64,000 bases of DNA from Rhodanobacter sp. (GCA_030148505.1 JASBTI010000010.1:1-64000), one strand, 5' to 3'; shown: positions 45,778 through 55,420, counted from the stretch's first letter. The notes: generated by a model from the letters alone, not told the origin. Made by a program: numbers and translations.

Positions 45778-45821
45778 GGCAACCAAAACCGGAGCCGTCA
45801 ACGGCTCCGGTTTTGGTTGCC
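45778..45821. terminator. Bidirectional terminator, perfect 21-bp arms
   Basis: Arms 45778-45798 and 45801-45821 are perfectly complementary around a 2-nt centre; the stem is GGCAACCAAAACCGGAGCCG plus one T. The inner stem is GC-rich and the outer stem A/T-rich, giving T-tracts in both directions. It lies 12 nt after the sulP stop and 13 nt before the sodB stop on the other strand, ideal for both genes. Confidence 0.85.
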
Positions 45822-45833
45822 GCGGGATGGGGC

Positions 45834-46412
45834 TTAGGCGAGATTCTTGGCTGCGAAGTCCCAGTTGATCAGGTTCCAGAACGCTTCCAGATACTTCGGG
45901 CGGGCGTTGCGGTAGTCGATGTAATAAGCATGTTCCCAGACGTCGGTGGTGAACAGCGGCTTATCGCTACCGGTGATCGGAGTGGCTGCGTTGGAAGTGT
46001 TGACGATACCCAGCGAACCATCTGCTCGCTGTACCAGCCAGGTCCAGCCTGAGCCAAAATTACCGGCAGCCGACTTGCTGAACTCTTCCTTGAACTTGTC
46101 CACCGAACCGAAGGCCTTGTCGATGGCATCGGTCAACTTGCCGCTCGGTGAGCCGCCGCCGTTGGGGCTCATCGAGTTCCAGTAAAAGGTGTGGTTCCAG
46201 ATCTGCGCGGCATTATTGAAAACACCACCGGATGCCTTTTTGATGATGTCCTCAAGCGCGGCATCGGCGAATTCGGTACCTTCAATCAATTTGTTGAGGT
46301 TCGTCACATAGGCTTGATGATGCTTGCCATAGTGAAACTCCAGCGTTTCCGCTGAAATATGCGGCTCCAGCGCATTTTTTTCATAGGGGAGCGGGGGAAG
46401 TTCGATCGCCAT
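45834..46412 (-). CDS. sodB: Iron superoxide dismutase
   Basis: A 192-residue cytoplasmic enzyme that dismutes superoxide. Metal ligands are H27, H74, D157 ([15 protein letters not shown]) and H161. Q70 in [13 protein letters not shown], in the N-terminal half, is the FeSOD position. Length fits FeSOD (193 in E. coli). It is monocistronic. Confidence 0.95.
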   Translation of the reverse strand: MAIELPPLPYEKNALEPHISAETLEFHYGKHHQAYVTNLNKLIEGTEFADAALEDIIKKASGGVFNNAAQIWNHTFYWNSMSPNGGGSPSGKLTDAIDKAFGSVDKFKEEFSKSAAGNFGSGWTWLVQRADGSLGIVNTSNAATPITGSDKPLFTTDVWEHAYYIDYRNARPKYLEAFWNLINWDFAAKNLA

Positions 46413-46522
46413 AAGTGACTCCTTAGCGTTGGCAGATGAGGCTGGGTGGCGCCGCGACGGCAGCCGACGTGTGACTGGTACAATACCGGTCTGCCTGCAT
46501 TGTAAAGATGAAAGACCGAGCT

Positions 46523-46846
46523 ATGGACATCAATCAGCAAATCCGGACCACGCTCGCCGAGCATTCCATCGTGCTTTTCATGAAAGGTACGCCGGAGTTT
46601 CCCATGTGCGGTTTTTCCGGTCGGGCTGCGCAGGCGCTGGCGGATGCCGGTGCAACGTTTCATGTGGTGAATGTGCTCGCTGATCCGCAGGTGCGCGCCG
46701 CGCTGCCGCATTTCGCCAACTGGCCGACGTTTCCTCAGCTGTTCATTCAGGGTGAGCTTATCGGTGGGTGCGACATCATCGAGGAATTGAAGTCGGCGGG
46801 CGAGCTGGCTCGCATGGCCAAGGACGTGGCGGGGGCGGCCTCTTGA
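46523..46846 (+). CDS. grxD: Monothiol glutaredoxin (Grx4/GrxD)
   Basis: A 107-residue CGFS-type glutaredoxin that carries and delivers 2Fe-2S clusters. Active-site C29-G-F-S, with KGTPEFPMCGFSGRAAQAL, and NWPTFPQLFIQGELIGGCDIIEEL for the glutathione-binding TFPQ region. Start ATG 46523 fits the family; an ATG at 46508 is in frame. Its TGA overlaps the next gene's ATG by one base. It is divergent from sodB. Confidence 0.95.
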   Translation: MDINQQIRTTLAEHSIVLFMKGTPEFPMCGFSGRAAQALADAGATFHVVNVLADPQVRAALPHFANWPTFPQLFIQGELIGGCDIIEELKSAGELARMAKDVAGAAS

Positions 46847-47613
46847 TGTCACTGCCGGTGATGCGCCCGCCGGCGGATGGGCAGGTAACTGCCGACAGCC
46901 TGGCCGGGCGTGTGGTGCTGGTGACCGGAGCCTATGGCGGACTGGGCAGTGCCGTGGCGCGTGCAGCCTCCAAGGCTGGCGCCACGGTGGTGATTACCGG
47001 CAGGCGCAGGCGTCAGCTGGAACATCTCTACGACGCGATGTGCGCCGAGGGGTTGTCCGAGCCGGTGATTCATCCGCTGGATATGGAGACCGCCACGCCG
47101 ACGGACTATGCCGCGCTCGCCGCCGGCTTGGAGAGTGACCTCGGCCGACTGGACGGCATTGTGCATGCGGCGGTCAGTTTCGCCGGCTTGACTCCGATCG
47201 CCATGCACAAGCCGGACGAGTGGCTGCGTGCGCTCCACGTCAATGTCTCGGCGCCGTTCGCACTGACCCAGGCGTGCATGACGCTGCTGCTGAGGGCCGG
47301 CGACAGCTCAGTGGTTTTTGTGCTGGACAACGCCGAACTTCTGCAGCGTGCACACTGGGGCGGATATGGCGTATCCAAGGCTGCGCTGGAGCGGCTGGTG
47401 GCTATCCTGCACCAGGAGACCGATGAGAGCGCGCTACGCGTCCATGCGTTATTGCCAGCGCCGATGCGTACCAGGCTGCGGCGCCAGGCGTATTTCGGCG
47501 AAGACATCATGCAGCATCCGTTGCCCGACGCAACGGCAGGGGCGGCGATCTATTTGCTCGGTGCCCAGGCGCTGCCCGCGCGTGGCAAGGTGCTGGATCT
47601 GCGTCCGTACTGA
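46846..47613 (+). CDS. Short-chain dehydrogenase/reductase-like protein lacking the catalytic Ser
   Basis: A 255-residue Rossmann protein, closest in style to YciK. The cofactor loop is T27-G-A-Y-G-G-L-G34, and the catalytic pair Y174/K178 (YGVSK) is kept. At the position of the catalytic Ser, 12-13 residues before Tyr, there is D161-N162 (VVFVLDNAELLQ), and the NAG-like motif reads VHAAV. It may therefore be a weak or non-catalytic binding protein. It is translationally coupled to grxD by a one-base stop/start overlap. Confidence 0.85.
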   Translation: MSLPVMRPPADGQVTADSLAGRVVLVTGAYGGLGSAVARAASKAGATVVITGRRRRQLEHLYDAMCAEGLSEPVIHPLDMETATPTDYAALAAGLESDLGRLDGIVHAAVSFAGLTPIAMHKPDEWLRALHVNVSAPFALTQACMTLLLRAGDSSVVFVLDNAELLQRAHWGGYGVSKAALERLVAILHQETDESALRVHALLPAPMRTRLRRQAYFGEDIMQHPLPDATAGAAIYLLGAQALPARGKVLDLRPY

Positions 47614-47736
47614 GCTCGCGGCAGTTGACCCGTTGCGGGAGAACAACTCGGGTATTGCGGTCGATGTCTTGCCATTGCGTAAGGGTTTGAAGGTTATTCA
47701 CTGGCGTCGAAGTTTGATCGGTGTCATGGAGTCGAG

Positions 47737-48348
47737 ATGGACGCGCAACTGACCACCTTGTCGGCGGGGATCATGCTGTTTCTGATCATGGATCCGCTGG
47801 GCAACATCCCGTTTTTCCTGAGCTTGCTCAAGGATGTGCCGCCCCGGCGTCGACGTTGGGTGATGGTTCGTGAACTGTTGATCGCACTGGGCGTGCTGCT
47901 TGGCTTCCTGTTTGGCGGACAGCACATTCTCAAGTTGCTGCAACTGAAGCCCGATTCGATCAGCATCGCTGGCGGTATTGTGCTGTTCCTGATCGGCATC
48001 CGCATGGTGTTTCCTCCCGCGGATGGGGGTGGAATCTTCGGCAAGACCGGGGAGGGCGAGCCGTTCATCGTGCCGATGGCCATTCCCGGCGTGGCCGGCC
48101 CTTCGGCGATGGCTGCGCTGTTGTTGCTGACCAATACTCAGCCAGGCAGGACGGCGGACTGGGTCACGGCGTTGTTGCTGGCGTGGTTCGCCACGTCACT
48201 GATCCTGCTCAGTGCGACCTACCTGTTCCGCTGGCTGGGAGAAAGCGTTTTGACGGCGCTCGAACGAGTGATGGGCATGTTGTTGATTGCCTTGTCGGTA
48301 CAGATGTTCATGGCTGGCGTGGCTTCCTTCCTGCATCTGGCCGTGTAG
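47737..48348 (+). CDS. MarC-family integral membrane protein
   Basis: A 203-residue protein with six predicted membrane helices. Two family blocks are visible: FLIMDPLGNIPFFLSLLKDVPP near the start and the related PMAIPGVAGPSAMAALLLL after the middle loop, showing the internal duplication of MarC/UPF0056. The function is unknown; the earlier link of marC to antibiotic resistance was withdrawn. It has no operon partner, with 123 nt before and 77 nt after. Confidence 0.9.
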   Translation: MDAQLTTLSAGIMLFLIMDPLGNIPFFLSLLKDVPPRRRRWVMVRELLIALGVLLGFLFGGQHILKLLQLKPDSISIAGGIVLFLIGIRMVFPPADGGGIFGKTGEGEPFIVPMAIPGVAGPSAMAALLLLTNTQPGRTADWVTALLLAWFATSLILLSATYLFRWLGESVLTALERVMGMLLIALSVQMFMAGVASFLHLAV

Positions 48349-48425
48349 TCCGCATTCGCCTGCGGCACGCGCGTCACCGTTTTGTGCGGGGCGTGATCTC
48401 GCGCCTGTAACAATGGAGCGCCAGG

Positions 48426-50204
48426 ATGGTGAAAACCGCCGAGGATTTCGCCATGCTCCGGATCGAACAGACGCTCGTCGAACAGCTGCCCTGGCTGAAC
48501 CATTATCCGAATATCCGTCGCCCAGTGACGGATTTGCTCAGCCGGCTCGCCGATGAAGAGGGGTTCAAGCGGCTGCTGGATCAGACCAGCGCGTTGGAAG
48601 GTCTGGACTTTGTCGAACGTACGCTGGACTTGCTGGGAACCCGCTATACCCTTGATCCGCGCGAACGCGAGCATATCCCGATCGAAGGCCCGCTATTGGT
48701 GGTGGCCAACCATCCGCTAGGCATGCAGGATGCACTAGTCCTGTTGCAGCTGATCGGCTCGGTACGTCCGGATGTACGGATTCTTGCCAACGAATGGTTG
48801 ATGGCCATCCCCTCTTTGCGCAAGCTGCTGTTGCCCGTCAACGTCTTCGGCAGCGGCGGTTCCTCAAGGCCGCGGGATCTCTATCGAGCGCTCGAACGTG
48901 GCGAGGTGCTGATTGCTTTTCCCGCCGGCGTCGTTTCGCGGATGGGGCCTGGCGGCGTACGCGACGGTCGTTGGTCGGAGGGCTTCGCCCGGTTGTCCAT
49001 GCGCTCGGGCGTGTCGGTGCTTCCGGTGCATATTGCGGCCCGCAACTCCACGGCTTTCTATGGCATGTCAATGCTCTCACGTCCCCTCAGTACGGCGATG
49101 TTGCCGCGGGAAGCGGTGACAAGTGGCGGACGGCGAATGAGCCTGAGCATTGGTGCCTCAATCAGTCCCGAAGAGCTGAACGCGCGCAGTGGCAGCTCGG
49201 CTCCACGGGCGGCGAAACTGATGCGCCGGCACGTCTATCAACTCGCTCGGCGGCGCGGTTTGATCTTTGGTGGCCAGGCGCCGCTGGCGCATCCGGAGCC
49301 GGTCGCCCGATTGTCCGCCGAGTTGGAACGGGCCGAAAAGCTGGCGGACCTCAGTGATGGCAAACAGGTGTTGCTGCTCAAAGGTGCGGCAGACAGTGCG
49401 GTCTTGCGCGAACTCGGCCGCCTGCGCGAACAGACATTCCGCAAGGTAGGCGAGGGCACTGGCCGGCGACGCGACCTGGATGCCTGCGATCCCCACTATG
49501 AGCATCTGTTGCTGTGGGACGCCCGCGCGTTGCGCATCATGGGCGCGTATCGCCTCGGCCATGCTGGTCGGGTACTTGCGGCGCAGGGTATGGCGGGGCT
49601 GTACAGCGCCAGCCTGTTTGACTATTCGCCGGCTCTGGAATCGCGTTTGGCCCAGGGTCTGGAGTTGGGGCGCAGCTTCATTGCCCCCGCGTATTGGCGC
49701 TCGCGCGCACTCGACCAGTTGTGGCGGGGCATTGGCCTGTATCTGCAGCGCCATCCCGAGCTGCGTTATTTGTTTGGCCCGGTCAGCATGTCGGTCAATT
49801 TGCCGCGAGAGGCGCGCGAATGGATCGCAGCAGCACACCAACATTACTTTGCGGCGCCCGGGCTGGCAGCGGCACGGCAGCCTTTTCGGATATCGCCGGA
49901 GGTGGACACCCAGGTGCGGGAGGCGCTGCACGGCCTGGATGCAGCTAGTGGACTGGGACGGCTCAAACACCAGCTGGATGCGCTCGGGGTGAGTTTGCCC
50001 GTGCTGTATCGCCAGTATGTGGACCTGGTCGAGCCCCAAGGCGTGCAGTTTCTGGACTTCGGTGAAGATCCGGGCTTTTCCGGCTGTGTCGATGGCTTGG
50101 TGTTGCTGGATCTCGCGAGGCTGAAGCCCGCCAAGCGTACGCGTTATCTCGGCCATATGGATGCAACCGTGGGGGCTGAGGAACCTGAATTGCAGAGTGC
50201 CTAA
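48426..50204 (+). CDS. OlsF-like two-domain acyltransferase (candidate aminolipid synthase)
   Basis: A 592-residue fusion. The N half (about 55-300) is a PlsC/OlsA-type O-acyltransferase with NHPLGMQDAL, where H96 and D102 form an H-x5-D variant of the HX4D motif, and IAFPAGVVSR. The C half (about 320-560) resembles the OlsB/N-acyltransferase GNAT-like fold (TFRKVGEGTGRRRDLDACDPHYEHLLLWD, IMGAYRLGHAG, ELGRSFI). This order matches OlsF, which makes ornithine lipids from ornithine and two acyl chains with one protein. Ornithine, glycine or another amino acid could be the head group. Confidence 0.75.
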   Translation: MVKTAEDFAMLRIEQTLVEQLPWLNHYPNIRRPVTDLLSRLADEEGFKRLLDQTSALEGLDFVERTLDLLGTRYTLDPREREHIPIEGPLLVVANHPLGMQDALVLLQLIGSVRPDVRILANEWLMAIPSLRKLLLPVNVFGSGGSSRPRDLYRALERGEVLIAFPAGVVSRMGPGGVRDGRWSEGFARLSMRSGVSVLPVHIAARNSTAFYGMSMLSRPLSTAMLPREAVTSGGRRMSLSIGASISPEELNARSGSSAPRAAKLMRRHVYQLARRRGLIFGGQAPLAHPEPVARLSAELERAEKLADLSDGKQVLLLKGAADSAVLRELGRLREQTFRKVGEGTGRRRDLDACDPHYEHLLLWDARALRIMGAYRLGHAGRVLAAQGMAGLYSASLFDYSPALESRLAQGLELGRSFIAPAYWRSRALDQLWRGIGLYLQRHPELRYLFGPVSMSVNLPREAREWIAAAHQHYFAAPGLAAARQPFRISPEVDTQVREALHGLDAASGLGRLKHQLDALGVSLPVLYRQYVDLVEPQGVQFLDFGEDPGFSGCVDGLVLLDLARLKPAKRTRYLGHMDATVGAEEPELQSA

Positions 50205-50460
50205 GCATGTCGAGCAGCCCTGCCGGACTGCAAATTTTTACGTGCGGCTGTTATGCAAGTGTCATACAATGCCGTTAAAATTGGTTTAACAAATGATCGG
50301 CAGGTGGGGCGGACCCACCGCGTCCACGTGGTACCGGACATCCAGTTACCAAGGGAAAGCATGCGCGCAGTTGGAGCCAGTCCGGCCTTCGCCGGACGCC
50401 CTTTCGCGTGTTTTCCTCTCCTCAAGATCTTACGTTGAAAGCCCAAGGGGTCATCCAAGA

Positions 50461-53400
50461 ATGAACAGCCGAATTCGCGCCAGGGTCCTGCCGTTTGCCA
50501 TCGCAGCATTGCTTGCGACGGCACCTGCCATGGCCCAGAACGTCACCTCTGCCGCCGTCGGCGGCCGCGTGGTCAACGCCAGCGGCAAGCCGGTCGCTGG
50601 CGCCACCGTGCAGATCGTGCACACGCCCTCGGGCACCACCAAGATCGTCACCACCGACAAGGATGGCCGCTATTCGGCGCAGGGCCTGCGCGTGGGCGGC
50701 CCGTTCGACATCACGGTATCAAAGGCCGGGCTGCAGCAGTCCGAGCAGGACAATGTCTACCTGCAACTGGGCCAGACCTCGGCGATCAACTTGCAGATGG
50801 CAGCCAGCGGCATGCAGGCGGCCAAGACGCTCGGTGGCGTGACGGTTACCGCCTCCTCGCTGGCGCAGACGTTCTCGCCGGACAACAAGGGTTTGTCGAC
50901 CAATGTTTCGCAGGCGCAGTTGCAAGCCACGCCGCAGGGTAACCGGTCGATTGACGACATCGCGCGTCTCGACCCCCGCATCAACGTCACCGATCAGGGC
51001 GATGGCTCGATCTCGGCGATGGGTTTGCCCAACCGTTACAACAATATCAGCGTCGATGGCGTCTCGGTGGGCGATCCGTTCGGCTTGAATGCCAATGGCA
51101 TGCCGAATCAGAGTACGCCGATCTCCTCGGACACGATTGCCGAGTACAACATTTCCACCGCCAATTTCGATGTCAGCTCCGACACGGTCGGCGCCGACAT
51201 CAATGCGGTTACCAAGTCGGGCACCAACGAGTTCCATGGTTCGGTCTATTACGCCTACCGGAACGCCAACAAGATGGTTGGCGACGCCGGTTGGCTGGAC
51301 AGCAGCAGCCCGTACTACAAGTATACCGGTTACAAGAAGGACTGGACCGGTGGCTTCACCATCGGCGGCCCGATCATCAAGGACAAGCTGTTCTTCTTCG
51401 TCTCTGCCGAGCGTGAGGAGACCAGCGGCATCGGTGCGGATTCGGTCAACGGCCTGGATTACGGTCTGGGCAATGGCCCCTCTACCTCGAACAAGCTGTC
51501 GCCGGGCGATGTGCAGAAGATCATCGATACTGCCAAGCAGGTCGGTCTGAAGCCGGGCACCTTTGGGGGCGCCAGTGCCGTCACCTTGCTCGACAAGCGT
51601 TATCTGGCCAAGCTGGACTGGAACATTTCGGACAACCACCGCGCCAGCCTGAGCTACAACAGCACCAAGGAGACCCTGCCCGAAATTCGCGGCAATTCCT
51701 CCAACACCATCGGGCTGAGCAGCTACAGCGACACCAAGGTCATCAACACCGACAATCTGTCGCTGGAGCTGTACGACGACTGGTCGAGCAACTTCTCCAC
51801 CGAGACGAAGATCGGTTACCAGCACTATGTGCAGAATACCAACGTCCTCAATCAGCAGCCGCAGGTACGGGTCTATATCAATGGCTCGCGCTCGCCATCG
51901 GTCAACCTGGGCGAAGAGCAGTACCGTCACTTCAACAAGATCGACACGAAGAAGACCTCCTTCTTCTTCGCCGGCACCTATTATGCGGGTGACCACACGA
52001 TCAAGGGCGGCATTTACGCCGAGAAGAACAAGATCTACAACCTGTTCGGCCGGACCGAGTTCGGCGCCTACTCGTTCTACTCGATCGCCGATTTCGCCAG
52101 CGGCAACTACCACCAGTTCGACTTGTACCAGCCGGCCCCGGGTTACACCATCAACGACGTGGCGGCGCAGTGGACGTACAGCCAGTTCAGTCCGTTCATC
52201 CAGGACACCTGGCAGTTCAACAACAATCTGTCGATACAGTACGGTGTACGCGTCAATATTCCGGACTCGAACAAGAATCCGATCTACAACCCGGCGTTCC
52301 AGCAGGCTTTCGGTTACCCGAACAACAACTCGCTGGGTTTCAAGAACAAGGTCGTCGAGCCGCGTTTCTCGTTCAACTACAACTTCGACACCGAGCGGAT
52401 GACGCAGCTTCGCGGCGGCTTCGGCTTGTTCCAGACCTTTCCGCCGACGGTGTGGATGACCAATCCGTACCAGAACAACGGCGTCACGGTGTCGACCTAC
52501 CGTTCGTACGATCCGGCAACCGCGCCGTTCAGCGCGGACCCGTATAACCAGAACATCCCGACCGGCAGCACCAATCAGGTAGGCGACGTCGACACCATTT
52601 CGCCGAACTTCAAGTTGCCGACGGTATGGAAGGCCAGTCTGGCCCTGGACCGCGAGCTGCCGTGGTGGGGGATGATCGGCTCGGTCGAATACCAGCACAC
52701 CCAGGCCCGGGACGCCATCCTGTATCAGGCGTTGAACCTCGGCACGCCCACCGGCGTTCTGCCGGACGGCCGCAATCAGTACTGGACGACTCCCAACGCC
52801 AGCCCGTATGCGTCGGGTCAGCGACCCAATGCAGGCGCGAATCCGGCCTTCGCGACTACCTCGACCCTGCTCAGCAATACCAGTAAGGGCAAGACCGACA
52901 GCCTGACCCTGGCGCTGGCCAAGCCATTCTCCGACGACTGGGCGGGTAGCCTGAGCGTAACGTTCAACCATGCCAGCGAAGTCAATCCGGGTAACAGTTC
53001 GCAGGCGTCGTCGGGCTACAAGTACATCGTCCGCACCAATCCGAATACCGATATCGCGACCACCGCCAGTCGCAACATCGCCAAGAGCGTGAAGGCTTCG
53101 CTGACGTGGAAGCATCACTTCTTCGGCGACTACAGCACCATGGTGTCGGCGTTCTACAATGGACACAGCGGCCTGCCCTACAGCTGGATCTTCTCCGGCG
53201 ATGTCAATGGCGACGGCATCAGCTACGAGGATCCGGCCTATATCCCGACGGTAAACGATCCGAAGGTGAGCTACGGTTCGGCCAGCCCGCAGGTGGTGCA
53301 GCAGTTCCAGGACTTCATCGCCAGTGACAGTTATCTGCGCAACCATCGTGGACAGATCGCCAATCGTAATGCCGCCCACTCGCCTTGGGTGAACCAGATG

Positions 53401-53712
53401 GACGTGTCCTTCCAGCAAGAGATCCCTGGCTTGTTCAAAGGCAACAAGGGCATCGTTCGTCTGGACATCTACAATTTCCTCAACATGCTGGACAAGAACT
53501 GGGGCCAGGTGCGCAATGTGGGCAGCTACGATACCCGCACGCTCGCCGGCTACAGTGGCGTCAACGCACAGGGTCAGTACATCTACTACTTGCCCACCGA
53601 CAAGAACGGCAACTACCAGGCCCAACAGCTGAGCGTCTATGACGCGGGCAGCAATCCGACCCGCGTGGTCTCGCGCTGGTCGGCGATGTTGACGCTCAAG
53701 TACACCTTCTGA
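50461..53712 (+). CDS. Large TonB-dependent receptor, Oar-like, with carboxypeptidase-regulatory domain
   Basis: A 1083-residue outer-membrane protein. Signal peptide (about 1-25, APAMA before QN). A CarboxypepD_reg-like beta-sandwich (about 32-110; VVNASGKPVAGATVQIVHTPSGTTK) precedes the plug (about 125-240; GVTVTASS, SIDDIARLDPRINVTDQGDG). A very large 22-strand-type barrel follows, ending in the beta-signal SAMLTLKYTF. The composition is rich in Asn, Tyr and Ser. Oar-like receptors bind large substrates such as proteins or peptides; the ligand is unknown. I chose ATG 50461. It ends at a clear terminator. Confidence 0.88.
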   Translation: MNSRIRARVLPFAIAALLATAPAMAQNVTSAAVGGRVVNASGKPVAGATVQIVHTPSGTTKIVTTDKDGRYSAQGLRVGGPFDITVSKAGLQQSEQDNVYLQLGQTSAINLQMAASGMQAAKTLGGVTVTASSLAQTFSPDNKGLSTNVSQAQLQATPQGNRSIDDIARLDPRINVTDQGDGSISAMGLPNRYNNISVDGVSVGDPFGLNANGMPNQSTPISSDTIAEYNISTANFDVSSDTVGADINAVTKSGTNEFHGSVYYAYRNANKMVGDAGWLDSSSPYYKYTGYKKDWTGGFTIGGPIIKDKLFFFVSAEREETSGIGADSVNGLDYGLGNGPSTSNKLSPGDVQKIIDTAKQVGLKPGTFGGASAVTLLDKRYLAKLDWNISDNHRASLSYNSTKETLPEIRGNSSNTIGLSSYSDTKVINTDNLSLELYDDWSSNFSTETKIGYQHYVQNTNVLNQQPQVRVYINGSRSPSVNLGEEQYRHFNKIDTKKTSFFFAGTYYAGDHTIKGGIYAEKNKIYNLFGRTEFGAYSFYSIADFASGNYHQFDLYQPAPGYTINDVAAQWTYSQFSPFIQDTWQFNNNLSIQYGVRVNIPDSNKNPIYNPAFQQAFGYPNNNSLGFKNKVVEPRFSFNYNFDTERMTQLRGGFGLFQTFPPTVWMTNPYQNNGVTVSTYRSYDPATAPFSADPYNQNIPTGSTNQVGDVDTISPNFKLPTVWKASLALDRELPWWGMIGSVEYQHTQARDAILYQALNLGTPTGVLPDGRNQYWTTPNASPYASGQRPNAGANPAFATTSTLLSNTSKGKTDSLTLALAKPFSDDWAGSLSVTFNHASEVNPGNSSQASSGYKYIVRTNPNTDIATTASRNIAKSVKASLTWKHHFFGDYSTMVSAFYNGHSGLPYSWIFSGDVNGDGISYEDPAYIPTVNDPKVSYGSASPQVVQQFQDFIASDSYLRNHRGQIANRNAAHSPWVNQMDVSFQQEIPGLFKGNKGIVRLDIYNFLNMLDKNWGQVRNVGSYDTRTLAGYSGVNAQGQYIYYLPTDKNGNYQAQQLSVYDAGSNPTRVVSRWSAMLTLKYTF

Positions 53713-53734
53713 TTCCTTCGTCGGAATGAAACCG

Positions 53735-53764
53735 GCCGGTGCCTACGGGCGCCGGCTTTTTTTT
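53735..53764 (+). terminator. Intrinsic terminator after the TonB receptor
   Basis: GCCGGTGCC (53735-53743) and GGCGCCGGC (53748-53756) form a 9-bp stem with one G-T pair, followed by eight T. Confidence 0.85.
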
Positions 53765-53831
53765 GGCTTGACCGCTCGCGGGCTCACGCGTGAAGCTAGC
53801 CGGTCTACCGCGCCATGGAGAAAACATCGCA

Positions 53832-55232
53832 ATGAACGACATGAAGCAAGGTGTGACGGGGCAGGCTGCAACCGTCAGTGCGCGGATCTCCCCGGTGGGT
53901 GGCCTGGATATCCTGTCGCGCCATGAAGTGGCGCGCTTGCGCGGAGCCAGCGATTCGGCCCTGCATGCCTTGTTGCGTCGTTGTGCACTGGCGGTGCTGA
54001 CTTCGGGCAACATCAGCGACGACCCGAGGGCGATCCTGGAGCAGTATCCGGATTTCGATATCCAGGTATTGCAACAGGACCGTGGTATCAAGATCGAACT
54101 TAGCCACGCACCGGCGCAAGCCTTCGTCGACGGGCAGATCATCCGCGGCATCAATGAGCTGCTGGTGGCCGTGGTGCGGGACATCGTCTACGTCGCCACG
54201 CAGTTGGAGCAGGATGGGGCCGGTCTGGACGGTTCGGCGGGGCTGACCCAGGATGTCTTCGCGATTCTGCGCAATGCGCGCATTCTGATGCCGCAGATCG
54301 ACCCCAACCTGGTGGTTTGCTGGGGCGGACATTCGATCTCCCGCGATGAGTACGAATACACCAAGCGCGTGGGTTACCAGTTGGGCTTGCGGGGAATGGA
54401 TATCTGCACCGGCTGCGGCCCGGGTGCGATGAAGGGGCCGATGAAGGGCGCCACCATCGGGCACGCCAAGCAGCGCCGTCGGCGCAACCGCTACATCGGG
54501 ATCACCGAGCCGGGCATCATCGCCGCCGAATCGCCGAATCCGATCGTCAACCATCTGGTGATCATGCCGGACATCGAAAAGCGGCTCGAGGCCTTCGTGC
54601 GGATGGGGCATGGCATCATCGTATTCCCGGGTGGCGTCGGTACCGCCGAGGAGATTCTCTACCTGCTGGGCATTCTGCTGCACCCTGACAATGCGGATAC
54701 CCCGTTTCCATTGATTCTCACGGGGCCCAGTCAGTCTGCAGCCTACTTCGAGCAGATCGACCGGTTTCTGCGGCTGACCCTCGGTGACGACGTAGCACAG
54801 CATTATCAGATCATCGTGGACGATCCCGCCGCCGTGGCGCGGGCGATGGTCAAGGGCATCGACAAAGTGCGCCACAACCGGCTCGATACCAAAGATGCAT
54901 TTTTCTTCAACTGGGCGTTGCAGATCCCGTTGGCCTTCCAGTTGCCGTTTATGCCGACCCATGAGGCGATGCGCGCGTTGCAGATCCATCGCGCGCGTCC
55001 CCGCCATGAATTGGCAGCCGATCTGCGGCGGGCCTTTTCCGGGATCGTAGCGGGCAACGTGAAGGAGCAGGGGGTGCGGGCGATCGAGCAGTTTGGCCCG
55101 TTCGAGATCGATGGCGACGAGGAGATCATGCGCGCGCTGGACAAGTTGTTGCATGCCTTCGTCGAACAGCACCGGATGAAGTTGCCCGGCGGTGCGGCCT
55201 ATGTCCCCTGCTACCGGGTTTGCAACACCTGA
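53832..55232 (+). CDS. ppnN: Nucleotide 5'-monophosphate nucleosidase PpnN (LOG family)
   Basis: A 466-residue enzyme, the long form of the LOG family (YgdH/PpnN), which splits purine and pyrimidine nucleotides into base plus ribose 5-phosphate and is stimulated by (p)ppGpp in E. coli. The catalytic core shows CTGCGPGAMKGPMKGATIGHAKQ and VFPGGVGTAEEILYLLGILL (PGGxGTxxE motif), flanked by N- and C-terminal regulatory domains. Start ATG 53832 is used, with GGAG about 10 nt upstream; ATG 53790 is in frame. Confidence 0.93.
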   Translation: MNDMKQGVTGQAATVSARISPVGGLDILSRHEVARLRGASDSALHALLRRCALAVLTSGNISDDPRAILEQYPDFDIQVLQQDRGIKIELSHAPAQAFVDGQIIRGINELLVAVVRDIVYVATQLEQDGAGLDGSAGLTQDVFAILRNARILMPQIDPNLVVCWGGHSISRDEYEYTKRVGYQLGLRGMDICTGCGPGAMKGPMKGATIGHAKQRRRRNRYIGITEPGIIAAESPNPIVNHLVIMPDIEKRLEAFVRMGHGIIVFPGGVGTAEEILYLLGILLHPDNADTPFPLILTGPSQSAAYFEQIDRFLRLTLGDDVAQHYQIIVDDPAAVARAMVKGIDKVRHNRLDTKDAFFFNWALQIPLAFQLPFMPTHEAMRALQIHRARPRHELAADLRRAFSGIVAGNVKEQGVRAIEQFGPFEIDGDEEIMRALDKLLHAFVEQHRMKLPGGAAYVPCYRVCNT

Positions 55233-55302
55233 AAATTTGGGTCGCGCCGTGCCGGCAATGGCTTGACAGCAGCCGGGGTCGACGACAAACTACGCAGCTC
55301 AC

Positions 55303-55379
55303 GCCCGAATAGCTCAGCTGGTTAGAGCACTTGACTGTTAATCAGGGGGTCGTTGGTTCGAGTCCAACTTCGGGCGCCA
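55303..55379 (+). tRNA. tRNA-Asn (anticodon GTT), CCA encoded
   Basis: Acceptor stem GCCCGAA pairs with TTCGGGC, D-arm AGCTCAGCTGGTTAGAGC, anticodon loop CTGTTAA with GTT, T-arm GTTGG-TTCGAGT-CCAAC, and an encoded CCA at 55377-55379. It is followed by a terminator. Confidence 0.97.
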
Positions 55380-55390
55380 GATACGATAAG

Positions 55391-55420
55391 AGAACCGGTC
55401 CCGTGCCGGTTCTTTTGTTT
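55391..55420 (+). terminator. Terminator of the tRNA-Asn gene
   Basis: AGAACCGG (55391-55398) and CCGGTTCT (55406-55413) form an 8-bp stem, followed by TTTGTTT. Confidence 0.85.

Noticed and set aside
50719-53625. 968-codon open frame antisense to the TonB receptor
   Set aside because: It is an antisense shadow in a GC-rich gene. The protein is Val/Arg/Asp-rich with no family motifs, and the sense frame has signal peptide, plug and barrel.
53805-55172. 455-codon frame antisense to ppnN
   Set aside because: Shadow of a well-supported enzyme gene; His/Arg/Asp-rich with no domain.
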